Numbered from the stretch's first letter, positions 1 to 8,611 are shown. The stretch is 64,000 bases of DNA from Hyphomicrobiales bacterium (GCA_017304475.1 JAFKKV010000018.1:124001-188000); one strand, 5' to 3'. Numbers and translations: made by a program. The notes: generated by a model from the letters alone, not told the origin.

Positions 1-1
1 G

Positions 2-535
2 ACCGACGGCTCCCAGTGGGACCGGCTCTTCGCCGAGGGCGACACCTTCGCCATTGGCGATATCGAGGCCCGGGTGATGTTCTCGCCAGGTCATACGCTC
101 GCCTCCGTCACCTATGTGATCGGCGACGCGGCCTTCATTCACGACACCCTGTTCATGCCCGACAGCGGCACGGCGCGCGCCGATTTTCCCGGCGGCGACG
201 CCCACCAGCTCTGGCGCTCGATCCAGGCGATCCTGGCTCTGCCCGAGGATACCAGGCTGTTCACCGGCCACGACTATCAGCCGGGCGGACGCCAACCGCT
301 GTGGGAGAGTTCGGTCGCCGCGCAGAAGCGCGACAATGGCCATGTCGCCGGCCGGACCGAGGCCGAGTTCGTGGCCTTGCGCCAGGCGCGCGACCGCACG
401 CTGCCCATGCCCAAGCTGATCCTGCACGCCCTGCAGGTGAATATTCGCGGCGGCCGCCTGCCGGAGCCGGAAGCCAATGGTCGGCGCTATCTGAAATTTC
501 CGCTCGACGCGCTCGCGGGCGCGGCCTGGGGGTGA
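2..535 (+). CDS. MBL-fold metallo-hydrolase, persulfide dioxygenase-like (5' partial)
   Basis: Only the C-terminal 177 codons are inside the window; the reading frame is open back to the first base, so the N-terminal HxHxDH metal motif lies outside. Metal-ligand motifs of the metallo-beta-lactamase fold remain: SPGHT, the Asp in MPDSGTARADFP, and the His in FTGHDY. These fit the Blh/ETHE1 type that oxidises glutathione persulfide. The stop is 4 bp before a BigR-type regulator and two sulfur-transport genes, which matches the bigR operon of Xylella and Agrobacterium and supports sulfide/persulfide detoxification rather than a generic hydrolase. The exact substrate is inferred from the neighbours. 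Confidence 0.8.
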   Translation, partial: TDGSQWDRLFAEGDTFAIGDIEARVMFSPGHTLASVTYVIGDAAFIHDTLFMPDSGTARADFPGGDAHQLWRSIQAILALPEDTRLFTGHDYQPGGRQPLWESSVAAQKRDNGHVAGRTEAEFVALRQARDRTLPMPKLILHALQVNIRGGRLPEPEANGRRYLKFPLDALAGAAWG

Positions 536-539
536 TGCC

Positions 540-902
540 ATGGCCGCGATCGACGCAACCCTGGCGAGGCCCGCCATATCGCTGGCGGTCATGCAGGAGC
601 GGGCGGGCGAGGCTGCCGGCCTCCTGCGCACGCTCGCCAACCGCAACCGGCTGATGCTGGTCTGCACCCTGGTGGAGGGCGAATTCTCGGTCGGTGCGCT
701 GGAAGAGCGGCTGGGCATCCACCAGCCGACCCTGTCGCAGCAGCTGACCGTGCTGCGCGAGGCCGGCATCGTGGTGACCCGGCGGCTGTCCAAGCAGATC
801 TTCTACCGGCTGGCCGAGGCCAAGGCCGCCGAACTGGTCGGCGCGCTTTACGCCATCTTCTGCGCCGATACGCCCGAAGGCGGGCAGGGAGCAAAGCGAT
901 GA
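540..902 (+). CDS. bigR: BigR-like ArsR-family persulfide-responsive repressor
   Basis: This 120-residue winged-helix protein carries an ArsR-type DNA-recognition segment (GIHQPTLSQQL, about residues 59-69). Two cysteines fall exactly at positions 42 (LVCTL) and 108 (IFCAD), the pair that forms the redox switch in Xylella BigR, where disulfide or polysulfide formation releases DNA. The start 4 bp after the metallo-hydrolase stop keeps that numbering and has no good competitor. It overlaps the next gene by 4 bp. It probably represses this operon when sulfide or persulfide is low; the promoter lies upstream of the window. The family call is firm; the effector is inferred from the conserved cysteines and the context. 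Confidence 0.9.
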   Translation: MAAIDATLARPAISLAVMQERAGEAAGLLRTLANRNRLMLVCTLVEGEFSVGALEERLGIHQPTLSQQLTVLREAGIVVTRRLSKQIFYRLAEAKAAELVGALYAIFCADTPEGGQGAKR

Positions 903-1315
903 CGACCTATTGGCCTTCCCTGGCGGGCGGCATGCTGATCGGCCTGTCGGTCGCCATGCTGATGCTGCTCAACGGCCGCATCGCCGGTATCAGTGGCATT
1001 GTCGCGAGCCTGTTCCGGCCGGTCGATCGCCGGTTCGTCGAGGCCGCCGCCTTCGTCGCCGGCCTGCTGCTCGGCCCGCTCGCCTATCGGGCAGGGTTCG
1101 GCCAGTGGCCCGAGATCCGGGTCCAGGCCACGCTGCCGCTGATCGCGGTCGCCGGCCTGCTGGTCGGTTTCGGCAGCCGGCTCGGCTCGGGCTGCACCAG
1201 CGGCCACGGTGTCGCCGGCCTGGCGCGATTGTCGCCGCGATCGATCGTGGCGGTGGTGACCTTTCTGAGCACCGCCGTGCTCACCGTCTATCTGATGCGG
1301 AGTGTCGGAGCATGA
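899..1315 (+). CDS. YeeE/YedE-family sulfur transport protein, first half
   Basis: A 138-residue membrane protein with about four hydrophobic helices. It has the family signature GSGCTSGHG at residues 96-104; Cys99 is the residue implicated in passing sulfur species in YeeE. Full-length YeeE proteins hold two such modules in one chain, whereas here they are split over two genes, as with PmpA/PmpB of bigR operons. The start overlaps the bigR stop (ATGA) and the end overlaps the next gene in the same way, so the three are translationally coupled. The likely role is movement of thiosulfate, sulfite or a related sulfur species across the inner membrane. The substrate is not readable from sequence. 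Confidence 0.85.
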   Translation: MTTYWPSLAGGMLIGLSVAMLMLLNGRIAGISGIVASLFRPVDRRFVEAAAFVAGLLLGPLAYRAGFGQWPEIRVQATLPLIAVAGLLVGFGSRLGSGCTSGHGVAGLARLSPRSIVAVVTFLSTAVLTVYLMRSVGA

Positions 1316-1740
1316 TCGCGTTGCGGTTTCTTGCAGCCCTTGCCTCGGGCGCCGTCTTCGGCTTCGGCCTGTCGCTGTCGGGCATGCTCGATCCGGCCCG
1401 CGTGCGCGGCTTCCTCGATGTCACCGGGGCCTTTGATCCGAGCCTTGCCTTCGTGCTCGGCGGCGCCGTCATGGTGGCGGGCATCGGCGTCTGGGTGCAG
1501 CGCCGGCTCGAGCATCCGGCTTTCGACCGCGTCTTTCACCAGCCGGTCAAGACCGCCATCGACCGGCGCCTCGTCGCCGGCTCGGCCCTGTTCGGCGTCG
1601 GCTGGGGCATGGCCGGCCTCTGCCCGGGCCCGGCGGTCGCCTCGCTTACCCTGGGGCTCGCGCCGACCGTGCTGTTCGTGGTCGCGATGGCCGCCGGGAT
1701 GGTCGCCCACGATCGGCTGGTGGGGGCCGGCGCGGCCTGA
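1312..1740 (+). CDS. YeeE/YedE-family sulfur transport protein, second half
   Basis: A 142-residue membrane protein starting at the ATG that overlaps the stop of the preceding half by 4 bp. The open frame reaches further upstream, but that part runs antiphase through the previous gene and is not coding. The second YeeE module signature GWGMAGLCPGPA lies at residues 97-108 with Cys104. With its partner it should form a two-subunit channel-like transporter for a sulfur compound in the inner membrane. It is the last gene of the operon and converges on cysQ with an 18-bp gap, in which I see no clear terminator. Confidence 0.85.
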   Translation: MIALRFLAALASGAVFGFGLSLSGMLDPARVRGFLDVTGAFDPSLAFVLGGAVMVAGIGVWVQRRLEHPAFDRVFHQPVKTAIDRRLVAGSALFGVGWGMAGLCPGPAVASLTLGLAPTVLFVVAMAAGMVAHDRLVGAGAA

Positions 1741-1758
1741 TCTGGCCCGCGCCGCAGG

Positions 1759-2568
1759 TCAGCCGGCGAGCCTGAAGGCACCGCTGCTGGCAAGGAACGA
1801 CGTCGTCCGGAAATCGGCCTCGGCGCGGCCATAGACGATCGGCGTGCCGTCGGGAATGGTCATCCGCCCGCCGGCCGCGACCAGCACGGCATGGCCGGCC
1901 GCGATGTCCCATTCGGCGATCGGCCCGAAGCGCACGGTCAGGTCGGCGCCGCCCTCCGCGATCACGGCATATTTGAGCGAGGAGCCGAGCGTCATGCGCC
2001 GGGTCACGCCGTGCCGGGCCAGGAAGGCTTCGCTCGTCGGTTCCGGATGCGAGCGGCTGACCAACGCGACCGGCCCCTCGGCGGGCACCGGGCGGGTGTG
2101 GATCGGCGACCGGTCGGCGGCGGCCGTGATGGCCTGCCCCGGCGCCAGCGTCATCGCCTCGGCCTTGCTGCCGGCACCGATCCACAGCCGGTGGCGCGCC
2201 GGCGCATAGACGATGCCGGCGACCGGATTGCCGGCGGAGACGAGGCCGATATTGACCGTGAACTCGCCATTGCGCGCGATGAATTCCCGTGTGCCGTCGA
2301 GCGGGTCGACGGCGACGAACAGGTCGGTCGTGGCCGGCCGCTTGCCGGCGGCGGCCGATTCCTCCGCCAGCACCGGCACGCCGGGCAGCAGCGCGGCGAG
2401 CCCTTCGAGAATGATCTCCTCCGCCTCCTGGTCGGCAGCGGTCACCGGCGACCCGTCGGCCTTGGTCGTGCTGGCGCAGCCGTAATGCGCCATCACCCGA
2501 TGGCCGGCGGCGACCGCCAGCGTGCCAAGCCTGTCGATGAGGGCGGAATCATTGAAACGATGAGCCAT
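1759..2568 (-). CDS. cysQ: 3'(2'),5'-bisphosphate nucleotidase CysQ
   Basis: This 269-residue inositol-monophosphatase-fold enzyme should hydrolyse 3'-phosphoadenosine 5'-phosphate, the by-product of sulfate assimilation. The metal-binding motifs are in order: ESE-like LAEE at 67-70, DPLDGT at 88-93, and WDIAAGHAV at 220-228. The frame extends 19 codons further upstream, but the ATG at 2568 (MAHRFND) gives the usual family length, so I chose it. It faces the bigR operon, which gives this end of the window a sulfur theme, though the two are convergent and not co-transcribed. A related inositol-phosphate phosphatase is the alternative; the 3'-nucleotidase call is the better fit. Confidence 0.85.
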   Translation of the reverse strand: MAHRFNDSALIDRLGTLAVAAGHRVMAHYGCASTTKADGSPVTAADQEAEEIILEGLAALLPGVPVLAEESAAAGKRPATTDLFVAVDPLDGTREFIARNGEFTVNIGLVSAGNPVAGIVYAPARHRLWIGAGSKAEAMTLAPGQAITAAADRSPIHTRPVPAEGPVALVSRSHPEPTSEAFLARHGVTRRMTLGSSLKYAVIAEGGADLTVRFGPIAEWDIAAGHAVLVAAGGRMTIPDGTPIVYGRAEADFRTTSFLASSGAFRLAG

Positions 2569-2748
2569 GCCCCTGTTTAGGCCCGGCTCCGGGCGAGGGG
2601 AAGCGCCTGCCGTGGACACACCCATGCGTCCCGCATCGGCGCGCGATCTTCAGTCTTTCTTCACCGCCTTTCTTGGGCTGCCGTTCACCTCGCGCGGTCA
2701 TGATGAATGCCGGGTTAGGGGCATGTCGAAAATTGTCGGGACAGGCCG

Positions 2749-3525
2749 GTGAGTATCGTGTTCGGCAGGGAATTGATCCGCCACAAAGCAGTGAAATGGG
2801 TGATCTTCGCGGCGGTCGGGCTGACGCTCGCCGCCTGCGGTCGCTATGCCTATGAGCGGCGGGAAGCGTGGCGCTCGGAGCTCGAGAGCCGCTGCATGTC
2901 ATCCGGCGCGGTGCAGATGTCGCGTTATGTCCAGCGCGCGACCGCCATCAACGGTCCCGGCGGCTGCGGCATGGACTATCCGCTGCGCGTCGCCGCCCAG
3001 TCGCAGGGCGCGGTCGCTTATAGCCGGCCCCAGACGCTGGCCTGCCAGATGGTGCCGACCGTCGATCGCTGGATCGACAATGTCGTCCAGCCGGCGGCGC
3101 TGCGCTGGTTCGGCGCCAATGTCGTCGAGGTCAAGGCCGGTTCGTTCAATTGCCGCGGCATGGTCGGCGGTTCGGGCTCGCGCATGTCCGAACATGCCTA
3201 TGGCAACGCCCTCGACGTCTTCGCCTTCGTGCTGTCCAACGGCCAGACCGTGGTGATCCGCACGCATTGGCGAAGCGAGGGGGCCGAGTCGGCCTTCCTG
3301 CGCGAGGTCTTCATTCGCGCCTGCGACCATTTCACCACCGTGCTCGGGCCCGGCTACAATTCGTTCCACTACGACCATTTCCATCTCGATCTCGCGCGCC
3401 ATGACCCGCGCTGGACCCGCCGCGTCTGCCGGCCGCGTCCGGAGACGATCCAGATGCCCATGCAGGCGGCGCCCGCCGGCAGCTTCGGCTGGGGCTTCGG
3501 CAACCAGGGCAACATGATCCGCTGA
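2749..3525 (+). CDS. Extensin-like C-terminal domain lipoprotein
   Basis: A 258-residue protein with a lipoprotein signal: hydrophobic segment at about residues 15-29 ending in the lipobox LAAC (Cys30). The mature part is an extensin-like C-terminal (PF06904) domain. It contains SEHAYGNALD (147-156) and HYDHFH (207-212), an arrangement like the SxHxxxxxxD plus HxH zinc site of LAS/M15 peptidases, so a peptidoglycan-cleaving activity is plausible but not shown. The start is a GTG; no in-frame ATG precedes the signal peptide. It reads divergently from cysQ and lies 29 bp before the AsmA gene. Function in rhizobia is not established. Confidence 0.75.
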   Translation: MSIVFGRELIRHKAVKWVIFAAVGLTLAACGRYAYERREAWRSELESRCMSSGAVQMSRYVQRATAINGPGGCGMDYPLRVAAQSQGAVAYSRPQTLACQMVPTVDRWIDNVVQPAALRWFGANVVEVKAGSFNCRGMVGGSGSRMSEHAYGNALDVFAFVLSNGQTVVIRTHWRSEGAESAFLREVFIRACDHFTTVLGPGYNSFHYDHFHLDLARHDPRWTRRVCRPRPETIQMPMQAAPAGSFGWGFGNQGNMIR

Positions 3526-3554
3526 CCGAGCGAACCCGCTGATGGCGGAGGGCA

Positions 3555-6500
3555 ATGCCCTCTGCCTTCCGGTTGTCGTCGCCATGGCCTACATTGGTTC
3601 TTCGCCTCTCGCGGAACCGTGCCATCGTGCAGAACACGCTCCTCGCCATCGGGATCGCCCTGATCGTCGCGATCCTCGCGGCTCTCGCCGGGCCGTGGCT
3701 GATCGACTGGAACCGTCACAAGCCGATGATCGAGGCGGAGGCCGCGCGGCTGTTCGGCCTGCCGGTCACGATCGGCGGCGACCTGACCATTCGCCTGCTG
3801 CCGACCATTGCGGTGGACGCGCGCGACGTGACCATCGGCGCGCCGGTGGGCGGCACGAGGATCGGCCGCCTGCGCGGCGAACTGCGCGTGGCGCCGCTGC
3901 TGCGCGGCGAGGCGTCCCTCACCGCCGTGCATCTGCGCGACGTCGACCTCACCTTGTCCGACGGGGGCCTGCCGGCCCAGGGCCTGGCCGCCGAGGACAT
4001 CGCCATCGAGAACGCCCGGCTGTCGATCGCCGATGCCGAGGGCACGCGCACGCTGATCGCCGAGCGCATCGCGCTGACCGGCGAGTCGCGTGGCGCCAGG
4101 GGGCCGGTCCGCCTGGACGGCTCGGCCGTCGTCGCCGGCCGGTCGATGCCGCTGCAGATCCTGGCGAACTTTCCGGAGACCGGCGGGCTGGCGCTCAGGC
4201 TTCGCTCGGCCGACCGGGTGTCCGGCTTCGTCGTCGAAGCCGAGGGCACGACCGGCGGGCCGGGCAACCCGCATTTCGACGGTACCGTCATTCTGTCCGG
4301 CGACACCGGGGCCCTGCCGTGGCGGATCGCCGGCTCCGCCTCGGCGACGGCCGGGGCGCTGGTCTTCGAGCGCGCCGAGGCCATGCTCGGCACGGGCGAG
4401 CGCGGGGCCCGTGCCACCGGCTCGCTGCGCTATGTCTGGGGCGGGGTGCCGACGCTCGACGCCGTCGTCACCGCCCGCCAGGTCGATCTCGACCGGCTGG
4501 TCGACAGCCCGGCCGGCCAGCCGCGCACGCCGCGCGAGGTTTTCGCCGCCCTGATCGCAGCGGTGCCGGCGCTGCGTGGTCCCGATCTGCCCGTCACCAT
4601 TGGCTTCGATATCGGCGGCGTCATGATCGGGGGCGGCCAGGTCGTCGACCTGCGCGGCGACCTGCAATCCGGTCCCGACGGCTGGACCGCCGAGCAATTG
4701 ACTGCGCGGCTGCCGGGCGACAGCCATGCCGACATGAAGGGGCGCATCGCGCTCCGGCCGGATCTCGGCTTTTCCGGCAGCCTGGCGCTGCAATCGGCGC
4801 GGCCCGGGATGTTGCTGTCCTGGCTCGACGGCCAGGTGACGCCGGCCGGTACCCTTGATGATCCGATCCGGCTGTCGACGTCCATGACGGCGGAGCCCGG
4901 CCGGCTGGTTCTCGACGGGCTGGAAGCGGTGACCGCCGCGGGCGATGCCAAGGGGCAGATCGCGCTCGACATGCCGGCGCTCGGCCGCCATGCGCTGGCG
5001 GTCGATCTGACGGCCCAGGCGCTGGACCTCGACCTGCTCCTGCGCCTTGCCCGCGGTGCGGGCGCAAGGCTCGATCCGGCCACCGATACCCGCCTGCAAT
5101 TGAAGGCCGAGGAAGCGAGCCTGGGCGGCGTGACCGCCCAAGGCCTCGATGTCACTCTTGCCTCCGACGGCAGCCGCTTCGAGGCCGAGCGGTTGAAGAT
5201 CCGGGATGTCGCGGGCCTTGGCCTCGACCTGACCGGGCGGCTCGATGGCCTGGGCGGGCCGCTCACCGGCCGCCTGGCCGGCCGGCTGACCGCCGACCGG
5301 GTCGATGCCCTCGTGGCATTTCTCGCGCGCGACGAACACACGGCCGCGCTCGGCCGCTTCATCGCCGAGCGGGCGGCATGGCTCGGCGGCACCGACCTCG
5401 CCTTCAGTTTCGACGCCGGTGCCGCGGCTGCCTTCAGGATCAGGGCCCAGGGCCAGGCTGGCGCGGCCTGGATGCATCTCGACGGCGCAGGAACCGGCAG
5501 CCTCACCTCGTTCGATCGCCTGGCCGGCCAGGCAAGCCTGGTGCTGGAAGCGCCGCGCGCCGATCAGCTTCTCGGCCTCGGCCTCGGACTGGCACCTCTC
5601 GGCATCGCCGCCGCCACGCCGAGCCGCCTGGAACTCGTGTTTGACAAGCCGGCCCAGGGCCCGGTCGGCATGCGGGGTGAAGCCCAGGCGGCCGACACGC
5701 TGGTCCATTTCACCGGCAGCCGTGGCACTGACGGCAACGGTGTCCTGACGGCCTCGCTGGCGTCGCCGGATATCGCGCCCACCTTGCCGCTCGCCGGCGT
5801 GCCGGCGGAATTGGCGGGACCGCTGCCGGCGACCCTGTCGGCGCGTATCGAACTGACCGAGGCCAATTGGCGGGTCGACGGCCTGGAGGGCCGCGTCGGG
5901 CCGACCGCCGTCAAGGCGGCGCTTGCCGGCCGTGGCCGGACCGTGATCGGCAGCGTCACTCTCGGAAGGCTCGGCTTCGAGGCCCTGGCGAGCCTGCTGA
6001 CCGGGCCGGCCTGGCTGGTCGATACCGAGGCGGGCCGGCTCGCCGACGCCGCGTTCAGCCGGACATTGCTCGATGGTCTCGACGGCGAGATCGCCGTCGG
6101 CGCCGAGTCCGTCGGACTCGGCGGCTATCCGGCCCTGACCGGCGTGACCGCGACCCTCGTCCGGCAGGGGACGAAAACCACCGTCAGGGATTTCAGGGCC
6201 CGGCTGGCCGGCGCCATGGTCACCGGCGACATCGCGCTCGATCGCACGGCGGTCGGCAGCGCGGCTCAGGCGAGTTTCGGCGTCGACCGCCTGCCGCTGG
6301 CTTTGGTCTTTCCGGGCGCCGCGGGTTCCGGCCCCCTGTCGCTCGCGCTGAGCGGCGAGGGCACCAGCCCGGCGTCGCTGCTGGCGAGCCTGCGCGGCGA
6401 CGGCCGCCATGCCTGGCCGCGAACGACGGTCGCCGGCGTCCACCCGGCGGCGCTGGCGCGGGCGACGCGGGCAGCCGAAATCGCCCAGGATCTCGGTCGT

Positions 6501-7238
6501 CCGCTCGACGACGCCGGCTTTGCCGGGGTCTTGACGCGCGAGCTGGCGCGGCCGGTCGATCTCCCGGCGATCGACATTCCCTTGACCCTGTCCGGCTCGC
6601 GGCTGCGGGCGGGCGAAGCCGCCTTCGGCGTGGCCGGCGGGCGCGTCACCTGGAACGGCGGCCTCGATCTGGCGACCGGTGAGCTCGAGGCGGGCGTCAG
6701 GGTCGCGCCGGAGCCGCCGCCGAGAACCGATGCGGTTCCACCGATCGTGCTCAGGTTCGACGGTCCACTCGGCGCGACGGCCGGGCGGCTCGACGCCGAC
6801 GATGTTTCCGGCTGGCTCGGCCTTCGCCTGGTCGAACGCGAGGCGCTGCGCATCGAAATGATCGAGAGCGACCGGCTCGAGCGGGCGCGCCAGCGAGCCT
6901 TCAGCCGTCTGCCGTTGCGGCCGATCGAGGAGCCCGTGCCGGAGCCACCGCCGGCGCCACCGCAAATGGCGGAACCGGAGCCGGCCGCGGTCGTCGAGGA
7001 ACCGCGAATCGAAATGCCCGAAAACCGGCCGGATTCGACCCCCCTGCCGCTGCGCCGGCCGGCCGATCCGCGCCCCGTGCCGCGGCCGCTCTCCCCGGCG
7101 CCACCGTCGGCGGACCTGCCCTCGATGGTGCGCCGCGCCCTGGACGGCCAGCGTCCGACCCCCGGCGAACCCATGTCGATCCTGCCGCCGCTGCCGCCGC
7201 CGGTGGATATCGGCCCCGCGCCGGGCATGCGGCGTTGA
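3555..7238 (+). CDS. AsmA family envelope protein
   Basis: A 1,227-residue protein with an N-terminal membrane anchor (about residues 28-50), an AsmA-type N-terminal region (PWLIDWNRHKP followed by LFGLPVTIGGDLTIRLLP) and a long beta-rich repetitive body. Such proteins bridge the inner membrane and periplasm and are thought to help lipid or outer membrane protein transport. The last 130 or so residues are very rich in proline and arginine and lack AsmA features. The start could be the ATG at 3555 or a GTG near 3630, closer to the anchor; the N-terminal 25 residues look weakly conserved. It is followed directly by the tmRNA gene. Confidence 0.85.
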   Translation: MPSAFRLSSPWPTLVLRLSRNRAIVQNTLLAIGIALIVAILAALAGPWLIDWNRHKPMIEAEAARLFGLPVTIGGDLTIRLLPTIAVDARDVTIGAPVGGTRIGRLRGELRVAPLLRGEASLTAVHLRDVDLTLSDGGLPAQGLAAEDIAIENARLSIADAEGTRTLIAERIALTGESRGARGPVRLDGSAVVAGRSMPLQILANFPETGGLALRLRSADRVSGFVVEAEGTTGGPGNPHFDGTVILSGDTGALPWRIAGSASATAGALVFERAEAMLGTGERGARATGSLRYVWGGVPTLDAVVTARQVDLDRLVDSPAGQPRTPREVFAALIAAVPALRGPDLPVTIGFDIGGVMIGGGQVVDLRGDLQSGPDGWTAEQLTARLPGDSHADMKGRIALRPDLGFSGSLALQSARPGMLLSWLDGQVTPAGTLDDPIRLSTSMTAEPGRLVLDGLEAVTAAGDAKGQIALDMPALGRHALAVDLTAQALDLDLLLRLARGAGARLDPATDTRLQLKAEEASLGGVTAQGLDVTLASDGSRFEAERLKIRDVAGLGLDLTGRLDGLGGPLTGRLAGRLTADRVDALVAFLARDEHTAALGRFIAERAAWLGGTDLAFSFDAGAAAAFRIRAQGQAGAAWMHLDGAGTGSLTSFDRLAGQASLVLEAPRADQLLGLGLGLAPLGIAAATPSRLELVFDKPAQGPVGMRGEAQAADTLVHFTGSRGTDGNGVLTASLASPDIAPTLPLAGVPAELAGPLPATLSARIELTEANWRVDGLEGRVGPTAVKAALAGRGRTVIGSVTLGRLGFEALASLLTGPAWLVDTEAGRLADAAFSRTLLDGLDGEIAVGAESVGLGGYPALTGVTATLVRQGTKTTVRDFRARLAGAMVTGDIALDRTAVGSAAQASFGVDRLPLALVFPGAAGSGPLSLALSGEGTSPASLLASLRGDGRHAWPRTTVAGVHPAALARATRAAEIAQDLGRPLDDAGFAGVLTRELARPVDLPAIDIPLTLSGSRLRAGEAAFGVAGGRVTWNGGLDLATGELEAGVRVAPEPPPRTDAVPPIVLRFDGPLGATAGRLDADDVSGWLGLRLVEREALRIEMIESDRLERARQRAFSRLPLRPIEEPVPEPPPAPPQMAEPEPAAVVEEPRIEMPENRPDSTPLPLRRPADPRPVPRPLSPAPPSADLPSMVRRALDGQRPTPGEPMSILPPLPPPVDIGPAPGMRR

Positions 7239-7255
7239 TGCCTGCGACGGCGCCC

Positions 7256-7284
7256 TTCCAACCGCGCGTTCCCTCGCCTATATT
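7256..7284 (+). promoter_or_regulatory. Candidate promoter of the tmRNA gene
   Basis: TTCCAA at 7256-7261 and TATATT at 7279-7284 are separated by 17 bp, a weak -35 with a good -10 for the housekeeping sigma factor. The predicted start near 7291 falls at the first hairpin of the tmRNA acceptor piece, which supports both calls. Confidence 0.45.
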
Positions 7285-7291
7285 CACTTCT

Positions 7292-7608
7292 GCCGGGGCA
7301 ACCCGGCTATGGCAATAAACGGCCATCGCAATAAGCCTATCGGACCCGGGGGCAGTACCCGGCGCCTCCACCATCAGGACCCCTCAGGGGTGCTGGTGAT
7401 GGGGGCGAAACAGGATCGACGAGGGTGTAAAGGGTGTTCTTTTGCTCGGCATTGTTCCACCGTTATCGGGCTATCTCAATAGTTGCCAACGACAACTATG
7501 CTCCGGTCGCCGTTGCCGCGTAACGCGGTAAAGGTACCGAAATCAAAGTCCTTGCGGGTAGCACTGTAAGGCGGGGTTCGGAGGCACCTGGCAACAGAAG
7601 CCTCCACT
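7292..7608 (+). ncRNA. ssrA: Circularly permuted two-piece tmRNA (alpha-tmRNA)
   Basis: tmRNA rescues stalled ribosomes and tags the aborted protein. The acceptor piece comes first: T-arm CCGGG/CCCGG with the alphaproteobacterial loop GGCAGTA (about 7345-7362), then CGCCTCC and an encoded ACCA end (7363-7373). An intervening hairpin (7374-7400) is removed in the mature RNA. The coding piece starts at 7401 with GGGGGCG, which pairs with CGCCTCC to close the acceptor stem through one G-U pair. The tag frame at 7485-7523 reads ANDNYAPVAVAA then TAA, with the resume Ala codon first. A final GGAGGC/GCCTCC helix (7580-7585/7600-7605) marks the 3' side. The outer ends are uncertain by about 10 bases. 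SspB, which reads the tag, is next door. Confidence 0.93.
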
Positions 7609-7712
7609 TCCTCCCGCCGATTCCGCGCAGCGGGGCCCATGGACGTCATCCCGGTCGCGCGGCTATAGGACTGAGCCCAGTCCGCGATCGAAAAGCACCC
7701 CAATAGCGCCCC

Positions 7713-8285
7713 ATGCCGACCGACCTCATTCGCTACGACCTTCTGGCTCAGGATGCGCTGCGTGGCGTGGTGCGGCGGGTTTTGACCGACGCCGTCCGCG
7801 AGGGCCTGCCGGGCGACCACCATTTCTACATTACCTTCGACACCCGCGCGCCCGGCGTGCGCCTGTCGAACCGCATGCGCGAGAAATATCCGCAGGAAAT
7901 GACGGTCGTCCTGCAGCACCAGTTCTGGGACCTGGCGGTGACCGACCATACATTCGAGGTCGGGCTGTCCTTCGGCGGCATTCCGGAGCGCCTGCTCGTT
8001 CCGTTCGAATCGATCAAGGGTTTCTTCGATCCCTCCGTCCAGTTCGGCCTGCAGTTCGAAGTGGCCGGCACCGAGCCCGAGGCCGCGGCGACGGCGCCGA
8101 AGGAATTCGTCGTGCCGGCTGAGCCGCCGGCCGCCGAGGCCGTGGCCAAGCCGCGTGGCGCTGCGCGCGGCGCGGCGTCCGAGCCGGAAGAGGCGGGCCC
8201 GAAGCCCGAAGCCGAGGTCAAGGCCGACGCTGCCCCGCAGGGCGGCGCCGAGGTCGTCAGCCTGGACAAGTTCCGCAAGAAATAA
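7713..8285 (+). CDS. sspB: SspB, ClpXP specificity-enhancing factor for ssrA-tagged proteins
   Basis: A 190-residue adaptor of the SspB-alpha group. The folded tag-binding domain covers about residues 5-118 (MPTDLIRYDLL start; FYITFDT; LSFGGIPERL, where the tag docks). A flexible Ala/Glu/Pro-rich linker follows, and the extreme C-terminus VVSLDKFRKK (181-190) is the short tail that binds the ClpX zinc domain. It delivers tagged proteins to ClpXP. The gene lies about 100 bp after the tmRNA gene on the same strand, so tag maker and tag reader are neighbours. A hairpin after its stop probably ends the transcript. Assignment is secure. Confidence 0.93.
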   Translation: MPTDLIRYDLLAQDALRGVVRRVLTDAVREGLPGDHHFYITFDTRAPGVRLSNRMREKYPQEMTVVLQHQFWDLAVTDHTFEVGLSFGGIPERLLVPFESIKGFFDPSVQFGLQFEVAGTEPEAAATAPKEFVVPAEPPAAEAVAKPRGAARGAASEPEEAGPKPEAEVKADAAPQGGAEVVSLDKFRKK

Positions 8286-8314
8286 GCCGCCGCACCGGCG
8301 CCCGCAGGAAGACC

Positions 8315-8347
8315 TCAAGGCGCCCTGGGGTTCCAGGGCGCTCTTGA
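8315..8347 (+). terminator. Probable terminator hairpin after sspB
   Basis: GCGCCCTGG-type arms (8320-8328 and 8332-8341) are flanked by TCAAG and CTTGA, giving a stem of about 14 bp with a short loop. There is no long T-run, so it may be a weak or bidirectional terminator. Confidence 0.55.
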
Positions 8348-8356
8348 TGTGTTGCA

Positions 8357-8375
8357 AATTTTAGAGCAATTTTAG
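8357..8375. repeat. Two AATTTTAG units spaced one helical turn apart
   Basis: AATTTTAG occurs at 8357-8364 and again at 8368-8375, an 11-bp period in otherwise GC-rich DNA, about 240 bp upstream of the DUF4169/ribbon-helix-helix genes. Same-face spacing suggests a dimer or tandem protein site; no known motif is recognised. Confidence 0.35.
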
Positions 8376-8611
8376 CGGTTCTCTTTACCCGGTCTTGACT
8401 CAACGCTCACCTTACGATGCGGAAAGTATCCATTGGTGCTCCTGGCGGTACCGAGGGAAGGTTTCTTTACGATTGTCCGGCGGATAAGAAAGGTTCAGCG
8501 GCTAAGGAGCTTGCCACGGCGGGGCACGGATCGCGGGGGCGATCCGCCGACACGCCAAGCGGGAGCGCCGATCAGGGATGAAGCAGTCCGGCGCGAGCAT
8601 GGAACAGGGTC

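Larger units (their letters stand above)
8286..8611 (+). other. Intergenic stretch between sspB and the DUF4169 gene
   Basis: About 325 bp without a credible gene. It holds the sspB terminator hairpin, an AT-rich island with two AATTTTAG units 11 bp apart, and then roughly 200 bp of ordinary GC-rich sequence in which TTGACT (near 8395) could be a -35 element without an obvious -10 partner. An open frame across 8433-8675 has no family resemblance and is out of phase with the real downstream gene. Confidence 0.5.

Noticed and set aside
3369..6965. 1,198-codon open frame antisense to the AsmA gene
   Set aside because: The sequence is Arg/Gly/Gln-rich low-complexity text with no domain, as expected from the antisense of GC-rich coding DNA; AsmA on the other strand has clear family features.
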